A DNA stretch of 64,000 nt. Origin: Klenkia soli (GTDB lineage: Bacteria; Actinomycetota; Actinomycetes; Mycobacteriales; Geodermatophilaceae). A program made the position numbers and the translations under genes. Below the pieces are notes generated by a model. It searched no databases, was not told the origin of the DNA, and saw nothing but the letters and a program-made list of their open reading frames with translations. Positions within the stretch are counted from its first letter, which is position 1; the number at the start of each line of letters is the position of its first letter. Shown here piece by piece: positions 34,512 through 42,985 of this stretch. Where the stretch lies: positions 124,001 to 188,000 of the forward strand of contig NZ_FNIR01000008.1 in NCBI RefSeq assembly GCF_900103975.1, in the 5' to 3' direction.

Positions 34512-35230
34512 TGCGGGGCCCCGTGCTGCTGCTGGGCGGGACGGGGGAGGCGCGCGAGCTGGCGGGCCGGTTGTCGGAGGCGGGCGTCGAGGTCGTGTCG
34601 TCGTTGGCCGGTCGGCTGGCCGACCCCCTGCTGCCGGCAGGGGAGGTGCGGGTCGGCGGGTTCGGCGGGGTGCCCGGGCTGACCGCCTGGCTGCAGGAGC
34701 ACCGGCCGGCCGCCGTCGTCGACGCCACCCACCCCTTCGCGGCCGGGATGACGACGAACGCGGCGGCCGCGTGCACGGGGGCGGGCACCCCGCTGCTGCG
34801 GCTGCAGCGACCCGGCTGGACGGCGGAGCCCGGGGACGACTGGGCCTTCGTCGACGACCTCGCGCAGGCGGCTGCGCTGGTGCGGGGGACCGCGTTCCTC
34901 ACCACCGGCCGGCAGGGGGTGGGCGCGTTCGCGGGGTTGCCCGGGCGGGTCCTGGTGCGCTGCGTCGACCCGCCGACCGAACCGCTCCCGGCCGGGGCCA
35001 CGCTGGTGCTGGCCCGGGGTCCGTTCACCGTGGCCGAGGAGCTCGCGCTGATGCGCGAGCACGCCGTCGACGTCGTCGTCACCAAGGACTCGGGAGGACC
35101 GATGACCGCGGCCAAGCTGGTCGCCGCGCGCGAGCTGGGCATCCCGGTGGTGCTGGTCCGCCGGCCACCGCTGCCGGCCGGGGTGGCCGTCGTCCCCACC
35201 GTCGAGGAGGCGCTCTCGTGGTTGCGCTGA
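34511..35230 (+). CDS. cobK: Precorrin-6A reductase
   Basis: CobK reduces precorrin-6A to 6B with NADPH. The 239-residue protein has the N-terminal nucleotide-binding LLLGGTGEARELAG, the conserved VVDATHPFAAGMT, LLRLQRPGW, FLTTGRQGVGAF and VVTKDSGGP segments of the CobK/CbiJ family. It is coupled to cobM by a TGATG overlap and is the last cobalamin gene of this operon. The 73 bp after the stop hold CCCGGGCC (35238-35245) and GGCCCGGG (35279-35286), which could form a terminator-like structure before the HAD gene. Confidence 0.93.
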   Translation: MRGPVLLLGGTGEARELAGRLSEAGVEVVSSLAGRLADPLLPAGEVRVGGFGGVPGLTAWLQEHRPAAVVDATHPFAAGMTTNAAAACTGAGTPLLRLQRPGWTAEPGDDWAFVDDLAQAAALVRGTAFLTTGRQGVGAFAGLPGRVLVRCVDPPTEPLPAGATLVLARGPFTVAEELALMREHAVDVVVTKDSGGPMTAAKLVAARELGIPVVLVRRPPLPAGVAVVPTVEEALSWLR

Positions 35231-35303
35231 GGAAGCACCCGGGCCTCCCCACGACTCGCAGGCTCGCCGCGGGCCCCCGGCCCGGGCCGAGGAGCACGTC
35301 GGG

Positions 35304-35954
35304 GTGACCACGCTGACCCTGTTCGACCTGGACGGGACGCTGGTGGACTCCGCGCCGGGGATCCACGCGAGCATCCGGGTGGCCGCCGCCGAGCTGGGCC
35401 TGCCCGAGCCCACGGCCGACCAGCTCGCCGCCATGGTCGGCCCGCCGCTCCAGGACGGCTTCGCCGCCGCGCTGGGCGTGCCCGAGGCCGACGTCGACCG
35501 GGCGGTGGCCGCCTACCGCGCGCACTACACGGCCGGCGCCATGCTCGACGCGCCCGTGTACGCCGGCGTCCCCGACCTGCTGGTCGAGCTGCGCGCCCGC
35601 GGCGAGCGGCTCGCCGTCGCCACCTCCAAGCCGGCGGAGTTCGCCCGGCGGATCCTCGACCACGTCGGGCTGCTGGACGCCTTCGACAGCGTGCACGGGG
35701 CGACCCTGGACGGCCGGGTCCGGCACAAGCACCAGGTGGTCGGACTCGCCCTGGCCCAGCACGCCGACGGCACCGGGCCGGTGCTGGTCGGCGACCGCGC
35801 GCAGGACGTCGTCGGCGCCCGGGCGCACGGGCTGCCCTGCGTCGGCGCGGGGTGGGGGCCGGCACGGCCCGGGGAGCTGGCGCAGGCCGGTGCGGCGGTC
35901 GTGGTCGACGAGCCGGGGCAGGTCCCGGCCGCCCTCGACCACCTGCGGCCCTGA
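35304..35954 (+). CDS. HAD-superfamily phosphatase (Gph/PGMB-like)
   Basis: The 216-residue protein is a subfamily IA HAD hydrolase. Motif I is LFDLDGTLVDS with the nucleophile Asp, motif II the threonine/serine in AVATSKP, motif III the lysine in VRHKHQVVG, and motif IV the aspartate in LVGDRAQDVVGA. A helical cap domain lies between motifs I and II. Substrates of this group are small phosphates such as phosphoglycolate. The GTG at 35304 follows GAGGAG. It is 73 bp after cobK; a missing alpha-ribazole phosphatase (cobC of Salmonella) could be imagined here, but nothing in the sequence shows it. Confidence 0.85.
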   Translation: MTTLTLFDLDGTLVDSAPGIHASIRVAAAELGLPEPTADQLAAMVGPPLQDGFAAALGVPEADVDRAVAAYRAHYTAGAMLDAPVYAGVPDLLVELRARGERLAVATSKPAEFARRILDHVGLLDAFDSVHGATLDGRVRHKHQVVGLALAQHADGTGPVLVGDRAQDVVGARAHGLPCVGAGWGPARPGELAQAGAAVVVDEPGQVPAALDHLRP

Positions 35955-35980
35955 CCCGGGCGGGTGATCACCCGCCCGGG
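35955..35980. repeat. Perfect 26-bp palindrome after the HAD gene
   Basis: The half-site CCCGGGCGGGTGA is followed directly by its reverse complement with no loop, starting one base after the TGA stop of the HAD gene. As RNA the inner bases would form a small loop on a stable stem, so it may act as a terminator. As DNA it is a perfect operator-like dyad centred on TGATCA, 73 bp before the PilZ start. Confidence 0.6.
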
Positions 35981-36052
35981 GACTGCGCGCGGGGCACGTC
36001 GCGGCCGATCACCTCTCCGACAGGACACATGGTCCTCACAGGGAGGTGGAGC

Positions 36053-36661
36053 GTGGCGGTCGAGTTGCCGGTGCCCGGCGCGCTCGTGGACGTCGTCGCC
36101 GGCGCCGAGGTCGTGACCGGACGGGTCGACCAGCGCCGCCACGGCGGGTTCGTGGTCGAGCTGCCGGTCGAGCCGGCGGTCACCGAGCCGCTGCGCCTCT
36201 ACTGGAACAGCCCCGGCGGCGTGCACACGGTGCTGGCCCGGGTCGCCCTGCGCTGGCCGGTGCGGGGCGGGGTGCGCTGGCACGTGCTCCCCGTCGGCGT
36301 GACCGAGCGGGGCAACCGGCGGGACGCCGTCCGGGCGCCGCTGCGCTTGAAGCTGCAGGTGGTGGAGCAGGCGTCGGGCGCGGTGTTCCGCGGCCGCACC
36401 ACCGACGTCAGCGAGACCGGCCTGCGCGGCCGGCTCGAGCTCACCGGCGGCGCACCGGCCGAGGGTGCCGCGGTCGAGGTCGGGCTGCTGCTGCGCGGCG
36501 CCGTCTTCCCGCTCCCGGGCCGCTGGCAGACCGTGATCGGCGACGAGACCGGCTGGGACGTCGCCGTCGCCTTCACCGACCTGGCCGACAGCCTGGCCGA
36601 CCTGCTGCGCGCCCACGTGTTCGCCGCCCTCCGCGAGCAGCGCCGGCTCAGCCTGCTGTGA
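36053..36661 (+). CDS. PilZ-domain cyclic di-GMP receptor
   Basis: The 202-residue protein has an N-terminal YcgR-like barrel (residues 1-90) and a C-terminal PilZ domain. The cyclic di-GMP-binding motifs are present: arginines in RGNRRDAVR (RxxxR) and DVSETGLRG (the D/NxSxxG motif) about 25 residues later. The GTG at 36053 is chosen because GGGAGG ends six bases before it; an upstream ATG at 36029 lacks one. Its stop lies 14 bp inside the convergent MFS gene. It is a likely receptor for signals made by the GGDEF-EAL protein 5 kb away, although targets such as motility genes are not in the window. Confidence 0.88.
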   Translation: MAVELPVPGALVDVVAGAEVVTGRVDQRRHGGFVVELPVEPAVTEPLRLYWNSPGGVHTVLARVALRWPVRGGVRWHVLPVGVTERGNRRDAVRAPLRLKLQVVEQASGAVFRGRTTDVSETGLRGRLELTGGAPAEGAAVEVGLLLRGAVFPLPGRWQTVIGDETGWDVAVAFTDLADSLADLLRAHVFAALREQRRLSLL

Positions 36662-37841
36662 CCGGCGCGGCCTTCTGCACCAGGAGGCCGCCGACGGCGC
36701 TCAGCGCCAGGACGACGACCACCGCGCCGTAGACCTCGGCCGTGGTGGTCAGCCCGACGTGGGCGGCCGCGATGCCCGCACCGATGGCGGGCAGGCTGAA
36801 CGCCAGGTAGCTGGCGGTGAAGACCGCCGAGAGCAGCCCCGCGCGCTGGGCGGGGTCGACGCCGCGGGTGACCGTGGCCATCGCGCCCAGGAACGCCGAG
36901 CCGAAGCCGAACCCGGACACCACGGCGGCGACGAAGAACGCGGCCAGCGACCCGGCGGCCAGCGCCACGACGGTGCCCACGACGCCGACGGCGAAGACCA
37001 GCGCCCCGGCGACCATGCCGCGGGTGGGGGCCAGCCGCTGGGTGAGCAGCGAGCCGACCAGGCCGGTGCCGTTGAGGGCCAGCACGACCAGGCTGCCGAC
37101 CGCGTGGTCCGCGACCCCGTAGACGTCGGCCACCAACGAGGGGCCCAGCGAGGCGTAGAGCCCGCCGAGCGCCCAGGTGGCGAACAGGCAGGGCAGCGCC
37201 GCGGCGAACGCCCGCCGGTTGGCCCGGGGCACGTGCACGCTGGGGCGCAGCGAGGCCCGGGCGCCGGGGACGCGGGGCGAGGTCTCGGGCAGGAGGGCCC
37301 ACACCGCACCCGCGGCCAGCACGAACAGCACCGAGAGGACGCCGAACACCCAGTCGGTGGGCGAGGGCAGCTGCTGCACCGCGACCCCGGCGCCGACCGC
37401 GCCCAGGGAGAGCCCCAGCCCGGGAGAGGCCGAGTTCACCAGCGGGCCCAGCGGCTTCTCACGGCGCTGCAGGTCCAGCAGGGCCGCGCCGAACGCCCCG
37501 GTCATGGCGCCGGTGGCCAGCCCCTGGACGACGCGGGCGGCCAGCAGCCACACCACGCCGTCGGCGAGCAGGAACAAGCCCATCGCCACGGCCTCGACCA
37601 GCAGCGCGACGGCCAGCACGGGCCGGCGACCCACGTGGTCGCTGAGCGCCCCGACGGTGAGCAGCGCGACCAGCAGCGCGAGCGCGTAGACGGCGAAGAC
37701 GACGGTGAGCACGCCGGAGCCGAACCCGAACTCCTCGGCGTAGACGCGGTAGAGCGGGGACGGGACACCGGAGGCCGCGAGCACCAGGACCAGCAGCACC
37801 GCCACCGACCAGAACGCCGCGGGCCGGGAGAGTGTGCGCAC
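36648..37841 (-). CDS. MFS transporter
   Basis: This 397-residue protein has twelve predicted membrane helices and the MFS loop motif between helices 2 and 3 (GALSDHVGRRPVLAVAL). It begins with a short cytoplasmic end and a proline-rich first helix (SGVPSPLYRVYAEEFGF), as in drug and sugar exporters of the DHA1 group. The substrate cannot be told. It overlaps the convergent PilZ gene by 14 bp and starts 46 bp after the cobIJ stop on the same strand, so it could be read through from the cobG-cobH-cobIJ operon; a role in cobalt or corrinoid movement is only speculation. Confidence 0.88.
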   Translation of the reverse strand: MRTLSRPAAFWSVAVLLVLVLAASGVPSPLYRVYAEEFGFGSGVLTVVFAVYALALLVALLTVGALSDHVGRRPVLAVALLVEAVAMGLFLLADGVVWLLAARVVQGLATGAMTGAFGAALLDLQRREKPLGPLVNSASPGLGLSLGAVGAGVAVQQLPSPTDWVFGVLSVLFVLAAGAVWALLPETSPRVPGARASLRPSVHVPRANRRAFAAALPCLFATWALGGLYASLGPSLVADVYGVADHAVGSLVVLALNGTGLVGSLLTQRLAPTRGMVAGALVFAVGVVGTVVALAAGSLAAFFVAAVVSGFGFGSAFLGAMATVTRGVDPAQRAGLLSAVFTASYLAFSLPAIGAGIAAAHVGLTTTAEVYGAVVVVLALSAVGGLLVQKAAPVTAG

Positions 37842-37887
37842 GGGAGAGCCAGCGCCGAACCGGGCGCAGGTGTTCCCGCTCGGCGGA

Positions 37888-39456
37888 TCAGCCGGGGTAG
37901 GTGCGGCTGGTGTAGACCTGGCCGCTCCCCGTCACCCTCGTCTGGGTGCTGCCGATCATGACCAGGCAGCGCATGTCCACGGTGCCGGGGTCGAACTCGC
38001 CCAGGGTGGTCACGCGCAGCTCCTCCTCGGGGCCGCCGACGTCGCGGCCGACCACCACCACGGTGTCGGCCGACCGCACCTCCAGCAGCGCCTCGCGGGC
38101 GTCGAACAGCTGCTGCGGGCGCGCCTTGGAGCGCGGGTTGTAGAGCGCGATGACCAGGTCGGCGGCGGCCGCGTGGCGCAGGCGGTCCAGGACGACGTCC
38201 CACGGCTTGAGCACGTCCGACAGCGACAGGATGCAGAAGTCGTGGCCCAGCGGCGCACCCACCCGCGACGCCACCGCCTGGGCGGCGGTGATGCCGGGCA
38301 GCACCCGCACCGGGACGTCGGGGAAGTCCACCGCGGCCACCTCGAGCACCGCTGCGGCCATCGCGAACACCCCCGGGTCGCCGCTGGAGACCACCGCGAC
38401 CCGGCGCCCCGCGCGGGCCATCGCCAGGGCGGCCGCGGCGCGCTCGGCCTCGACCCGGTTGTCGCTGGGGTGCTTGACCTGCCGCGGGTTGGCCGCGACC
38501 CGGTCCAGGTAGGGGCCGTAGCCGACCAGGTCGTCGGCCTCGGCGAGGGCGGCCGCGGCCTCCGGCGTCGTCCAGTACCGCGCCCCGGGCCCGAGCCCGA
38601 CGACGGTCAGCGACCCTGCGCCCGCGACCGCCCCGACCGGCAAAGGATCCGTTGCACCCCCTGCCGGGCCCAGGACGGGGTGCAACGGATCCTTCGCCGG
38701 CTCATCGGTGCGCGCGGGGACGGCGGCGTTGCCCGGGCCGGTCAGCTCCGACGGCAGCAGCGCCAGCGAGAAGTAGGGCACCGTCTCGGGGTCGACGTCG
38801 GCCAGCGGCAGCACCCGCTGTCGGTCGGTGGTCGCCCGCTCGACGTACCAGGCGCGGTCCAGCACCCCGGCCACGGCGAAGGCGTCGCGGACGGCGGGGA
38901 AGGTGCGGCCCAGCTTCATCACCGCGGCGGAGTCGGCGGTCTCGAGCCAGGCGGCGAGCTCCTCGGTGGGCAGCGTGCCGGGCAGCACGGTGAGCACCTC
39001 GTCCCGCTCGACCAGCGGCCGGCCCAGCACCGCCGACGCGCCGGACACGCTGGTCACCCCGGGCACCACCTCGGTCGGGTACCGGTGCGCCAGCCGCTTG
39101 TGCATGTGCATGTACGAGCCGTAGAAGAACGGGTCGCCCTCGGCCAGGACGACGACGTCACGGCCGGCGTCGAGGTGGGCGGCCAGCCGGGCGGCGGCGG
39201 TCTCGTAGAACTCGTCGATGGCGCCCTGGTAGCCGCCGGGGTGGTCGGTGGTCTCGGTGGTGACCGGGTAGACCAGCAGCTCCTCGACCTGGCCGGCGCG
39301 CAGGTAGGGCTCGGCCAGCCCGCGGGCCACGGACCGACCGTGCCGCGCCGAGTGGAAGGCGACGACGTCGGCCGCGCCGATCAGCCGGGCGGCCTTGACC
39401 GTGACCAGCTCGGGGTCGCCCGGGCCCAGGCCGACCCCGTAGAGACGGCCGGTCAT
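37888..39456 (-). CDS. cobIJ: Fused precorrin-2 C20-methyltransferase / precorrin-3B C17-methyltransferase
   Basis: This 522-residue fusion carries two corrin methyltransferases. CobI (residues 1-235) has [30 protein letters not shown] and [13 protein letters not shown]. CobJ (about 280-522) has [41 protein letters not shown] and a final [10 protein letters not shown]-type region. CobI adds the C20 methyl and CobJ the C17 methyl with ring contraction. Such fusions are common in actinobacteria. The linker (about 245-275) is unusual: it is encoded by a 64-bp near-perfect palindrome (38637-38700) read in frame as [19 protein letters not shown]. The ATG overlaps the cobH stop by 4 bp. Confidence 0.95.
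   Translation of the reverse strand: MTGRLYGVGLGPGDPELVTVKAARLIGAADVVAFHSARHGRSVARGLAEPYLRAGQVEELLVYPVTTETTDHPGGYQGAIDEFYETAAARLAAHLDAGRDVVVLAEGDPFFYGSYMHMHKRLAHRYPTEVVPGVTSVSGASAVLGRPLVERDEVLTVLPGTLPTEELAAWLETADSAAVMKLGRTFPAVRDAFAVAGVLDRAWYVERATTDRQRVLPLADVDPETVPYFSLALLPSELTGPGNAAVPARTDEPAKDPLHPVLGPAGGATDPLPVGAVAGAGSLTVVGLGPGARYWTTPEAAAALAEADDLVGYGPYLDRVAANPRQVKHPSDNRVEAERAAAALAMARAGRRVAVVSSGDPGVFAMAAAVLEVAAVDFPDVPVRVLPGITAAQAVASRVGAPLGHDFCILSLSDVLKPWDVVLDRLRHAAAADLVIALYNPRSKARPQQLFDAREALLEVRSADTVVVVGRDVGGPEEELRVTTLGEFDPGTVDMRCLVMIGSTQTRVTGSGQVYTSRTYPG
38637..38700. repeat. 64-bp palindromic element in the cobI-cobJ linker
   Basis: Arms of 24 bases (38637-38660 and 38677-38700) match at 23 positions around a 16-base loop. 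Each contains GGATCCGTTGCACCCC. The element is translated in frame and encodes only linker sequence between the two enzyme domains. A match this long is not expected by chance even at this base composition. Confidence 0.88.
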
Positions 39457-40088
39457 TCGGCGGTGCTCGCCAGCGCGTTGACCGCGGCGGCGGTGATCGC
39501 CGACCCACCGCGCCGACCGCGGACGACCAGGAAGTCCAGGTCGGAGGCGGCCAGGGCCTCCTTGCTCTCGACCGCGCCGATGAACCCGACGGGGATGCCG
39601 ACGACGGCGGCCGGGCGCGGGCCACCGGCGGCGGCCATCTCGAGCAGGTGGAACAGCGCGGTCGGGGCGTTGCCGATCGCGACCACGGCGCCCTCGAGCT
39701 TCTCGCCCCAGAGGTGCATCGCCGCCGCCGTGCGGGTGGTGCCCATCTCCCGGGCGAGGTCCGGCGTCCGCGGGTCGTTCAGCGTGCAGACCACGTCGTT
39801 GAACGCCGGCAGCCGCTTGCGGGTCACCCCGGCGGCCACCATCTGCGCGTCGCAGAGCACGGGTGCGCCGAGCTCCAGCGCGGCGCGGGCCTTGCCCACG
39901 ACACCGTCGGACCAGGCGACGTCGCGGACCAGGTCGACCTGCCCGCAGGCGTGGATCATCCGCACCGCCACCTGCGCGACGTCGGCCGGCAGCCGGTCCA
40001 GCTCGGCCTCGCGGCGGATGGTCGCGAAGGACTGCCGGTAGATCTCGGCGCCGTCGTGCTCGTACTCGTACTCGACCCTGCTGCTCAC
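39453..40088 (-). CDS. cobH: Precorrin-8X methylmutase
   Basis: CobH moves the C11 methyl group to C12, giving hydrogenobyrinic acid. The 211-residue protein has the catalytic histidine in [12 protein letters not shown], followed by [29 protein letters not shown] and [14 protein letters not shown] with [17 protein letters not shown] near the end, all characteristic of the family. The GTG at 40088 overlaps the cobG stop (GTGA) and the stop overlaps cobIJ (ATGA), so cobG, cobH and cobIJ form one operon. The call is firm. Confidence 0.95.
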   Translation of the reverse strand: MSSRVEYEYEHDGAEIYRQSFATIRREAELDRLPADVAQVAVRMIHACGQVDLVRDVAWSDGVVGKARAALELGAPVLCDAQMVAAGVTRKRLPAFNDVVCTLNDPRTPDLAREMGTTRTAAAMHLWGEKLEGAVVAIGNAPTALFHLLEMAAAGGPRPAAVVGIPVGFIGAVESKEALAASDLDFLVVRGRRGGSAITAAAVNALASTAE

Positions 40089-41326
40089 CCTGCTCCGATC
40101 TCGTAGCCCCGGCCGGTGGCCAGGACATCGGTCGATCCTGCCGGGCGCCCGCACCGGCGCTCGCACCCGGCCCAGTGCTGGGGCCCGACGACCGGCAGCG
40201 TCCCGGTCGCCACGGCCCGCGCGGCGTCGGCGCGGACGTCGGCCCGCGACTTCGCGCAGCCCGGCAGCCCGGCGCACGCGGTGACCTGCGCCCACGGGCT
40301 CGCGGCGTCGAACACCAGCCCGCCGTGGTGCAGGGCGGTGGCGACGTCGTCGACGAACTCGTCGGGCAGGTCGGGGACGACGACGCTGCGCCACGGCGTC
40401 ACCTGGACCTCGCTGCCCAACGCCGCCGTGACCTGCACCAGCACCTCCAGCACAGGCCCGGTCAACCGCCCCAACGGCACCAACCCGACCAGCGCAACCA
40501 GACCATCGGTCTGCGGGACGGCACCCGCCGGGGCCACGACGAGCGGGGGCTGTGCACCTGGTCGTCCTCCGGACGACACCGCGGCCAACGGCCGTCCCCC
40601 TGGGGCGGCGAGCGCGTCCGTCCGCTCCTCGGGGGACCCTGCGGGCCCCCGCTCGTCGCGGACCAGGCGGTCGGTCAGCGTGCGAGGACCGTCGTCGAGC
40701 TCGGACACCCGCCACGCCTGGCTCTGCTGGGCCTCGCGTTCGGCGAGGAAGGCGTGGGCGGCGGCCAGGGCCAGGGAGTGGGCGTGCTCGACCGGCGCGG
40801 TCAGGTCGGTGGCGACGCCGGCCAGGGTCAGCTCGACCGCGGTCGTCGACACCGCGCGCAGCGCCACGTCGGCGCCCAGGCCGTGGACGTCGCCGCGGCC
40901 GTCGTCCACGGTGACCAGGAAGCGGCCGGGCAGCGCGGCCAGCACCGGGTCGGCGACCAGGCCGGCGTCGAAGGCCCGCACCACCGGCCGGACGTCGAGC
41001 AGCCCGTCGTCCGTCCGACCCGAGAGCACGCTGGCCACCACGTTGCGTGCGGTCTCGTGCGCCTCCGAGGGCAGCAGCCCGGCCGCGGACAGCCGGCGGG
41101 CCAGCTCGGGCGGGGCGTGGTCGGCCAGGCCGCGCAGCTGCAGGTTGCCGCGGCTGGTCAGCTCCAGCGCACCGTCGGCCAGCTCCGCGGCGCAGGCGGC
41201 GAGCACCCGCACCTGGTCGGCCGACAACAACCCCCCGGGCACCCGCACCCGGGCCAGCTGCCCGTCGGCGGCCCGGTGGGTCTGCACCGCACCCGGGCAG
41301 GCGTCGGAGCGGTCGCGGGTCGTCAT
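40085..41326 (-). CDS. cobG: Precorrin-3B synthase, with a palindromic insert in its linker
   Basis: CobG is the oxygen-dependent monooxygenase that marks the aerobic pathway. It is related to nitrite and sulfite reductases and carries a [4Fe-4S] cluster. The 413-residue protein has the N-terminal ferredoxin-reductase-like half domain ([33 protein letters not shown]) and C-terminal cluster cysteines in [13 protein letters not shown] and [10 protein letters not shown]. Between the halves, about 40 residues (roughly 223-263, rich in Gly, Pro, Arg and Glu) are encoded by a 120-bp element with nested inverted repeats (40538-40657). This length is a multiple of three, so the frame is kept. The insert lies in the interdomain linker, so the enzyme may stay active. 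Confidence 0.9.
   Translation of the reverse strand: MTTRDRSDACPGAVQTHRAADGQLARVRVPGGLLSADQVRVLAACAAELADGALELTSRGNLQLRGLADHAPPELARRLSAAGLLPSEAHETARNVVASVLSGRTDDGLLDVRPVVRAFDAGLVADPVLAALPGRFLVTVDDGRGDVHGLGADVALRAVSTTAVELTLAGVATDLTAPVEHAHSLALAAAHAFLAEREAQQSQAWRVSELDDGPRTLTDRLVRDERGPAGSPEERTDALAAPGGRPLAAVSSGGRPGAQPPLVVAPAGAVPQTDGLVALVGLVPLGRLTGPVLEVLVQVTAALGSEVQVTPWRSVVVPDLPDEFVDDVATALHHGGLVFDAASPWAQVTACAGLPGCAKSRADVRADAARAVATGTLPVVGPQHWAGCERRCGRPAGSTDVLATGRGYEIGAG
40538..40657. repeat. 120-bp multi-hairpin palindromic element inside cobG
   Basis: Terminal inverted repeats of 13 bases match perfectly: GACGAGCGGGGGC (40538-40550) and its complement (40645-40657). Inside are further perfect pairs: GTCGTCC-tcc-GGACGAC (40561-40577), GGCC-aac-GGCC at about 40583-40593, and GTCCCCC with GGGGGAC at about 40594 and 40631, which enclose a smaller GAGCG/CGCTC pair. 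Folded, it makes a closed stem with several branches. It is translated in frame as part of cobG. Confidence 0.75.
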
Positions 41327-41339
41327 GGCCCGCCCGAGG

Positions 41340-42578
41340 TTACGTGCGCGCCATCGGCGTGCTCGGGGCCCGGACCAGCAGCACGACCACCGGCACCAGC
41401 AGCACGGCGGCCGCCACCGCCACGGACGGGTAGCCCCCGGCGGCGAGCACCGGGCCGGCCAGCGCGCCCGCCGAGGCCCCGGCCAGCCCCATCACCAGGT
41501 CCGAGGTGCCCTGCACCGACGTGCGGACGTCGGCCGGCACCGACTCCGACAGCAGCGTCGACCCGGCCACCAGCGCCGCCGACCAGCCCAGGCCGAGCAG
41601 CAGCATCGACACCGTCACCCAGCCGCGCGCCTGCGCCGGAGCCAGCGCCCCCACCACCAGGGCACCCGCGAGCAGGACGACGCCCAGCCCGATCGTGCGC
41701 ACCCGCCCGGCCCGGTCGGCCAGCCAGCCCATCACCGGGGAGGCGGCGTACATGCCGGCGATGTGCACGCTGATCACGATCCCGACCACCTGCAGCGAGG
41801 CACCGCCGTGGCCCAGGTGCACCGGCGTCATCACCATCACCCCGACCATGACGGCGTGGGCGGTGGCGACCGCGACCAGCCCCAACCGCGCAGCGGGGAC
41901 GCCGAGGACCACCCGCAGCGTCTGCCGCACCGAGGACCGGGCCGGCGCGGTCGTGGCCCCGGCGACGACCAGCGGGTCGGGGCGCAGCAGCAGCCACACC
42001 ACCACCGCCCCGGCCGTGAAGGAGACGGCGGAGAACACGTAGGGGCCGGCCAGCGGGGGCAGCCCCAGCGAGCTCCCGACCCGGCCGCCCAGGCCCGAGA
42101 GGTTGGGGCCGAGCACGGCGCCGGCGGTCGTCGCCCAGACCACCACCGACAACGCCCGGCCACGGGTCTGCGGGGTCGCCGCGTCGGTGGCGGCGTAGCG
42201 GGCCTGCAGCCCCGAGGTGGTGGCCCCGCCGAACAGCAGCAACCCGGCCACCAGCAGCAGGAACGACCCCAGGACGGCGGCCAGCACCACCAGCCCCGTG
42301 CCGAGCAGCCCCAGGAGGTAGCCGGTGGCCAGCGCCGGACGTCGTCCCCGCGCCGCGGCCAGCCGGGCCAGCGGGACGGCGAGCGCGGCCGACCCGAGCA
42401 CCGTGGCGGTCTGGGCGAGCCCGGACAGCGCGGTGGAGCCGGAGACCTGCTCGGCCAGCAGCCCGCCGACCGCGATGCCGCTGGCCACCCCGACCCCGCC
42501 GAGCACCTGGCTGCCCACCAGCACGGGCACCGCCCGGCGGCGGGCCTGCTCGCGGACGGTCTCGACGGTGGCGGTCAC
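41340..42578 (-). CDS. MFS transporter
   Basis: The 412-residue protein has twelve membrane helices and the typical motif between helices 2 and 3 (ARLAAARGRRPALATGYLLG) and again between 8 and 9 (GWLADRAGRVRTIGLG). The central loop after helix 6 is short. It resembles multidrug or unknown-substrate exporters of the DHA1/YfcJ kind. The GTG at 42578 follows GGGGAGCAGGATCCCC. It lies directly upstream of cobG on the same strand (13 bp between stop and start), so it may head the cobG-cobH-cobIJ operon. Whether it handles cobalt, corrinoids or something unrelated cannot be said. Confidence 0.85.
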   Translation of the reverse strand: MTATVETVREQARRRAVPVLVGSQVLGGVGVASGIAVGGLLAEQVSGSTALSGLAQTATVLGSAALAVPLARLAAARGRRPALATGYLLGLLGTGLVVLAAVLGSFLLLVAGLLLFGGATTSGLQARYAATDAATPQTRGRALSVVVWATTAGAVLGPNLSGLGGRVGSSLGLPPLAGPYVFSAVSFTAGAVVVWLLLRPDPLVVAGATTAPARSSVRQTLRVVLGVPAARLGLVAVATAHAVMVGVMVMTPVHLGHGGASLQVVGIVISVHIAGMYAASPVMGWLADRAGRVRTIGLGVVLLAGALVVGALAPAQARGWVTVSMLLLGLGWSAALVAGSTLLSESVPADVRTSVQGTSDLVMGLAGASAGALAGPVLAAGGYPSVAVAAAVLLVPVVVLLVRAPSTPMART

Positions 42579-42658
42579 GAGGGGGATCCTGCTCCCCGGG
42601 GGCCGGGAATGCGGCGGAGGTCGCCGTGTTGGACCGACCGCCTGAGAGGAGGCCACCG

Positions 42659-42982
42659 ATGACCACCATCGACCTGCACTCCGAGTTCCTCCGCGCCGAG
42701 CTGTTCCTGACCAGCGGCCAGCCCACCGAGGCGGTGGCCATCCTGGCCCCGGTCGTGGCCGACTACCCGCACGACGTCGCCGTGCTGGAGCTGCTGGGCC
42801 GGGCCTGCTTCGAGTCCGCCCAGCTGGCCAAGGCCGAGCAGGCGTTCGGCGAGCTGGTGCAGCTGGCGCCGGCCGACGGCTGGGCGCGCCGCGCCCTGGC
42901 CCGCACGCTGGAGCGCCAGCACCGGGCCGCCGAGGCCGCCACCCACCACCGCATGGCCGACGCGCTGGGCGCCCCCAGCTGA
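42659..42982 (+). CDS. Small tetratricopeptide-repeat protein
   Basis: This 107-residue protein contains two to three TPR-type helix pairs: AELFLTSGQPTEAVAILAPV, VAVLELLGRACFESAQLAKA with EQAFGELVQLAP, and AGWARRALARTLERQHR-like helices (seen as DGWARRALARTLERQHRA). Such proteins are protein-protein adaptors. The ATG at 42659 is chosen over an upstream TTG/ATG at 42626 because GAGAGGAGG lies eight bases before it. It diverges from the MFS transporter gene and converges with the DinB-like gene 3 bp beyond its stop. Its partner is unknown. Confidence 0.82.
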   Translation: MTTIDLHSEFLRAELFLTSGQPTEAVAILAPVVADYPHDVAVLELLGRACFESAQLAKAEQAFGELVQLAPADGWARRALARTLERQHRAAEAATHHRMADALGAPS

Positions 42983-42985
42983 CGG

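Noticed and set aside
35304-35954. HAD phosphatase as the missing alpha-ribazole phosphatase of the cobalamin pathway.
   Set aside because: Known alpha-ribazole phosphatases are histidine phosphatases; proximity to cobK, beyond a possible terminator, is not enough to assign it.
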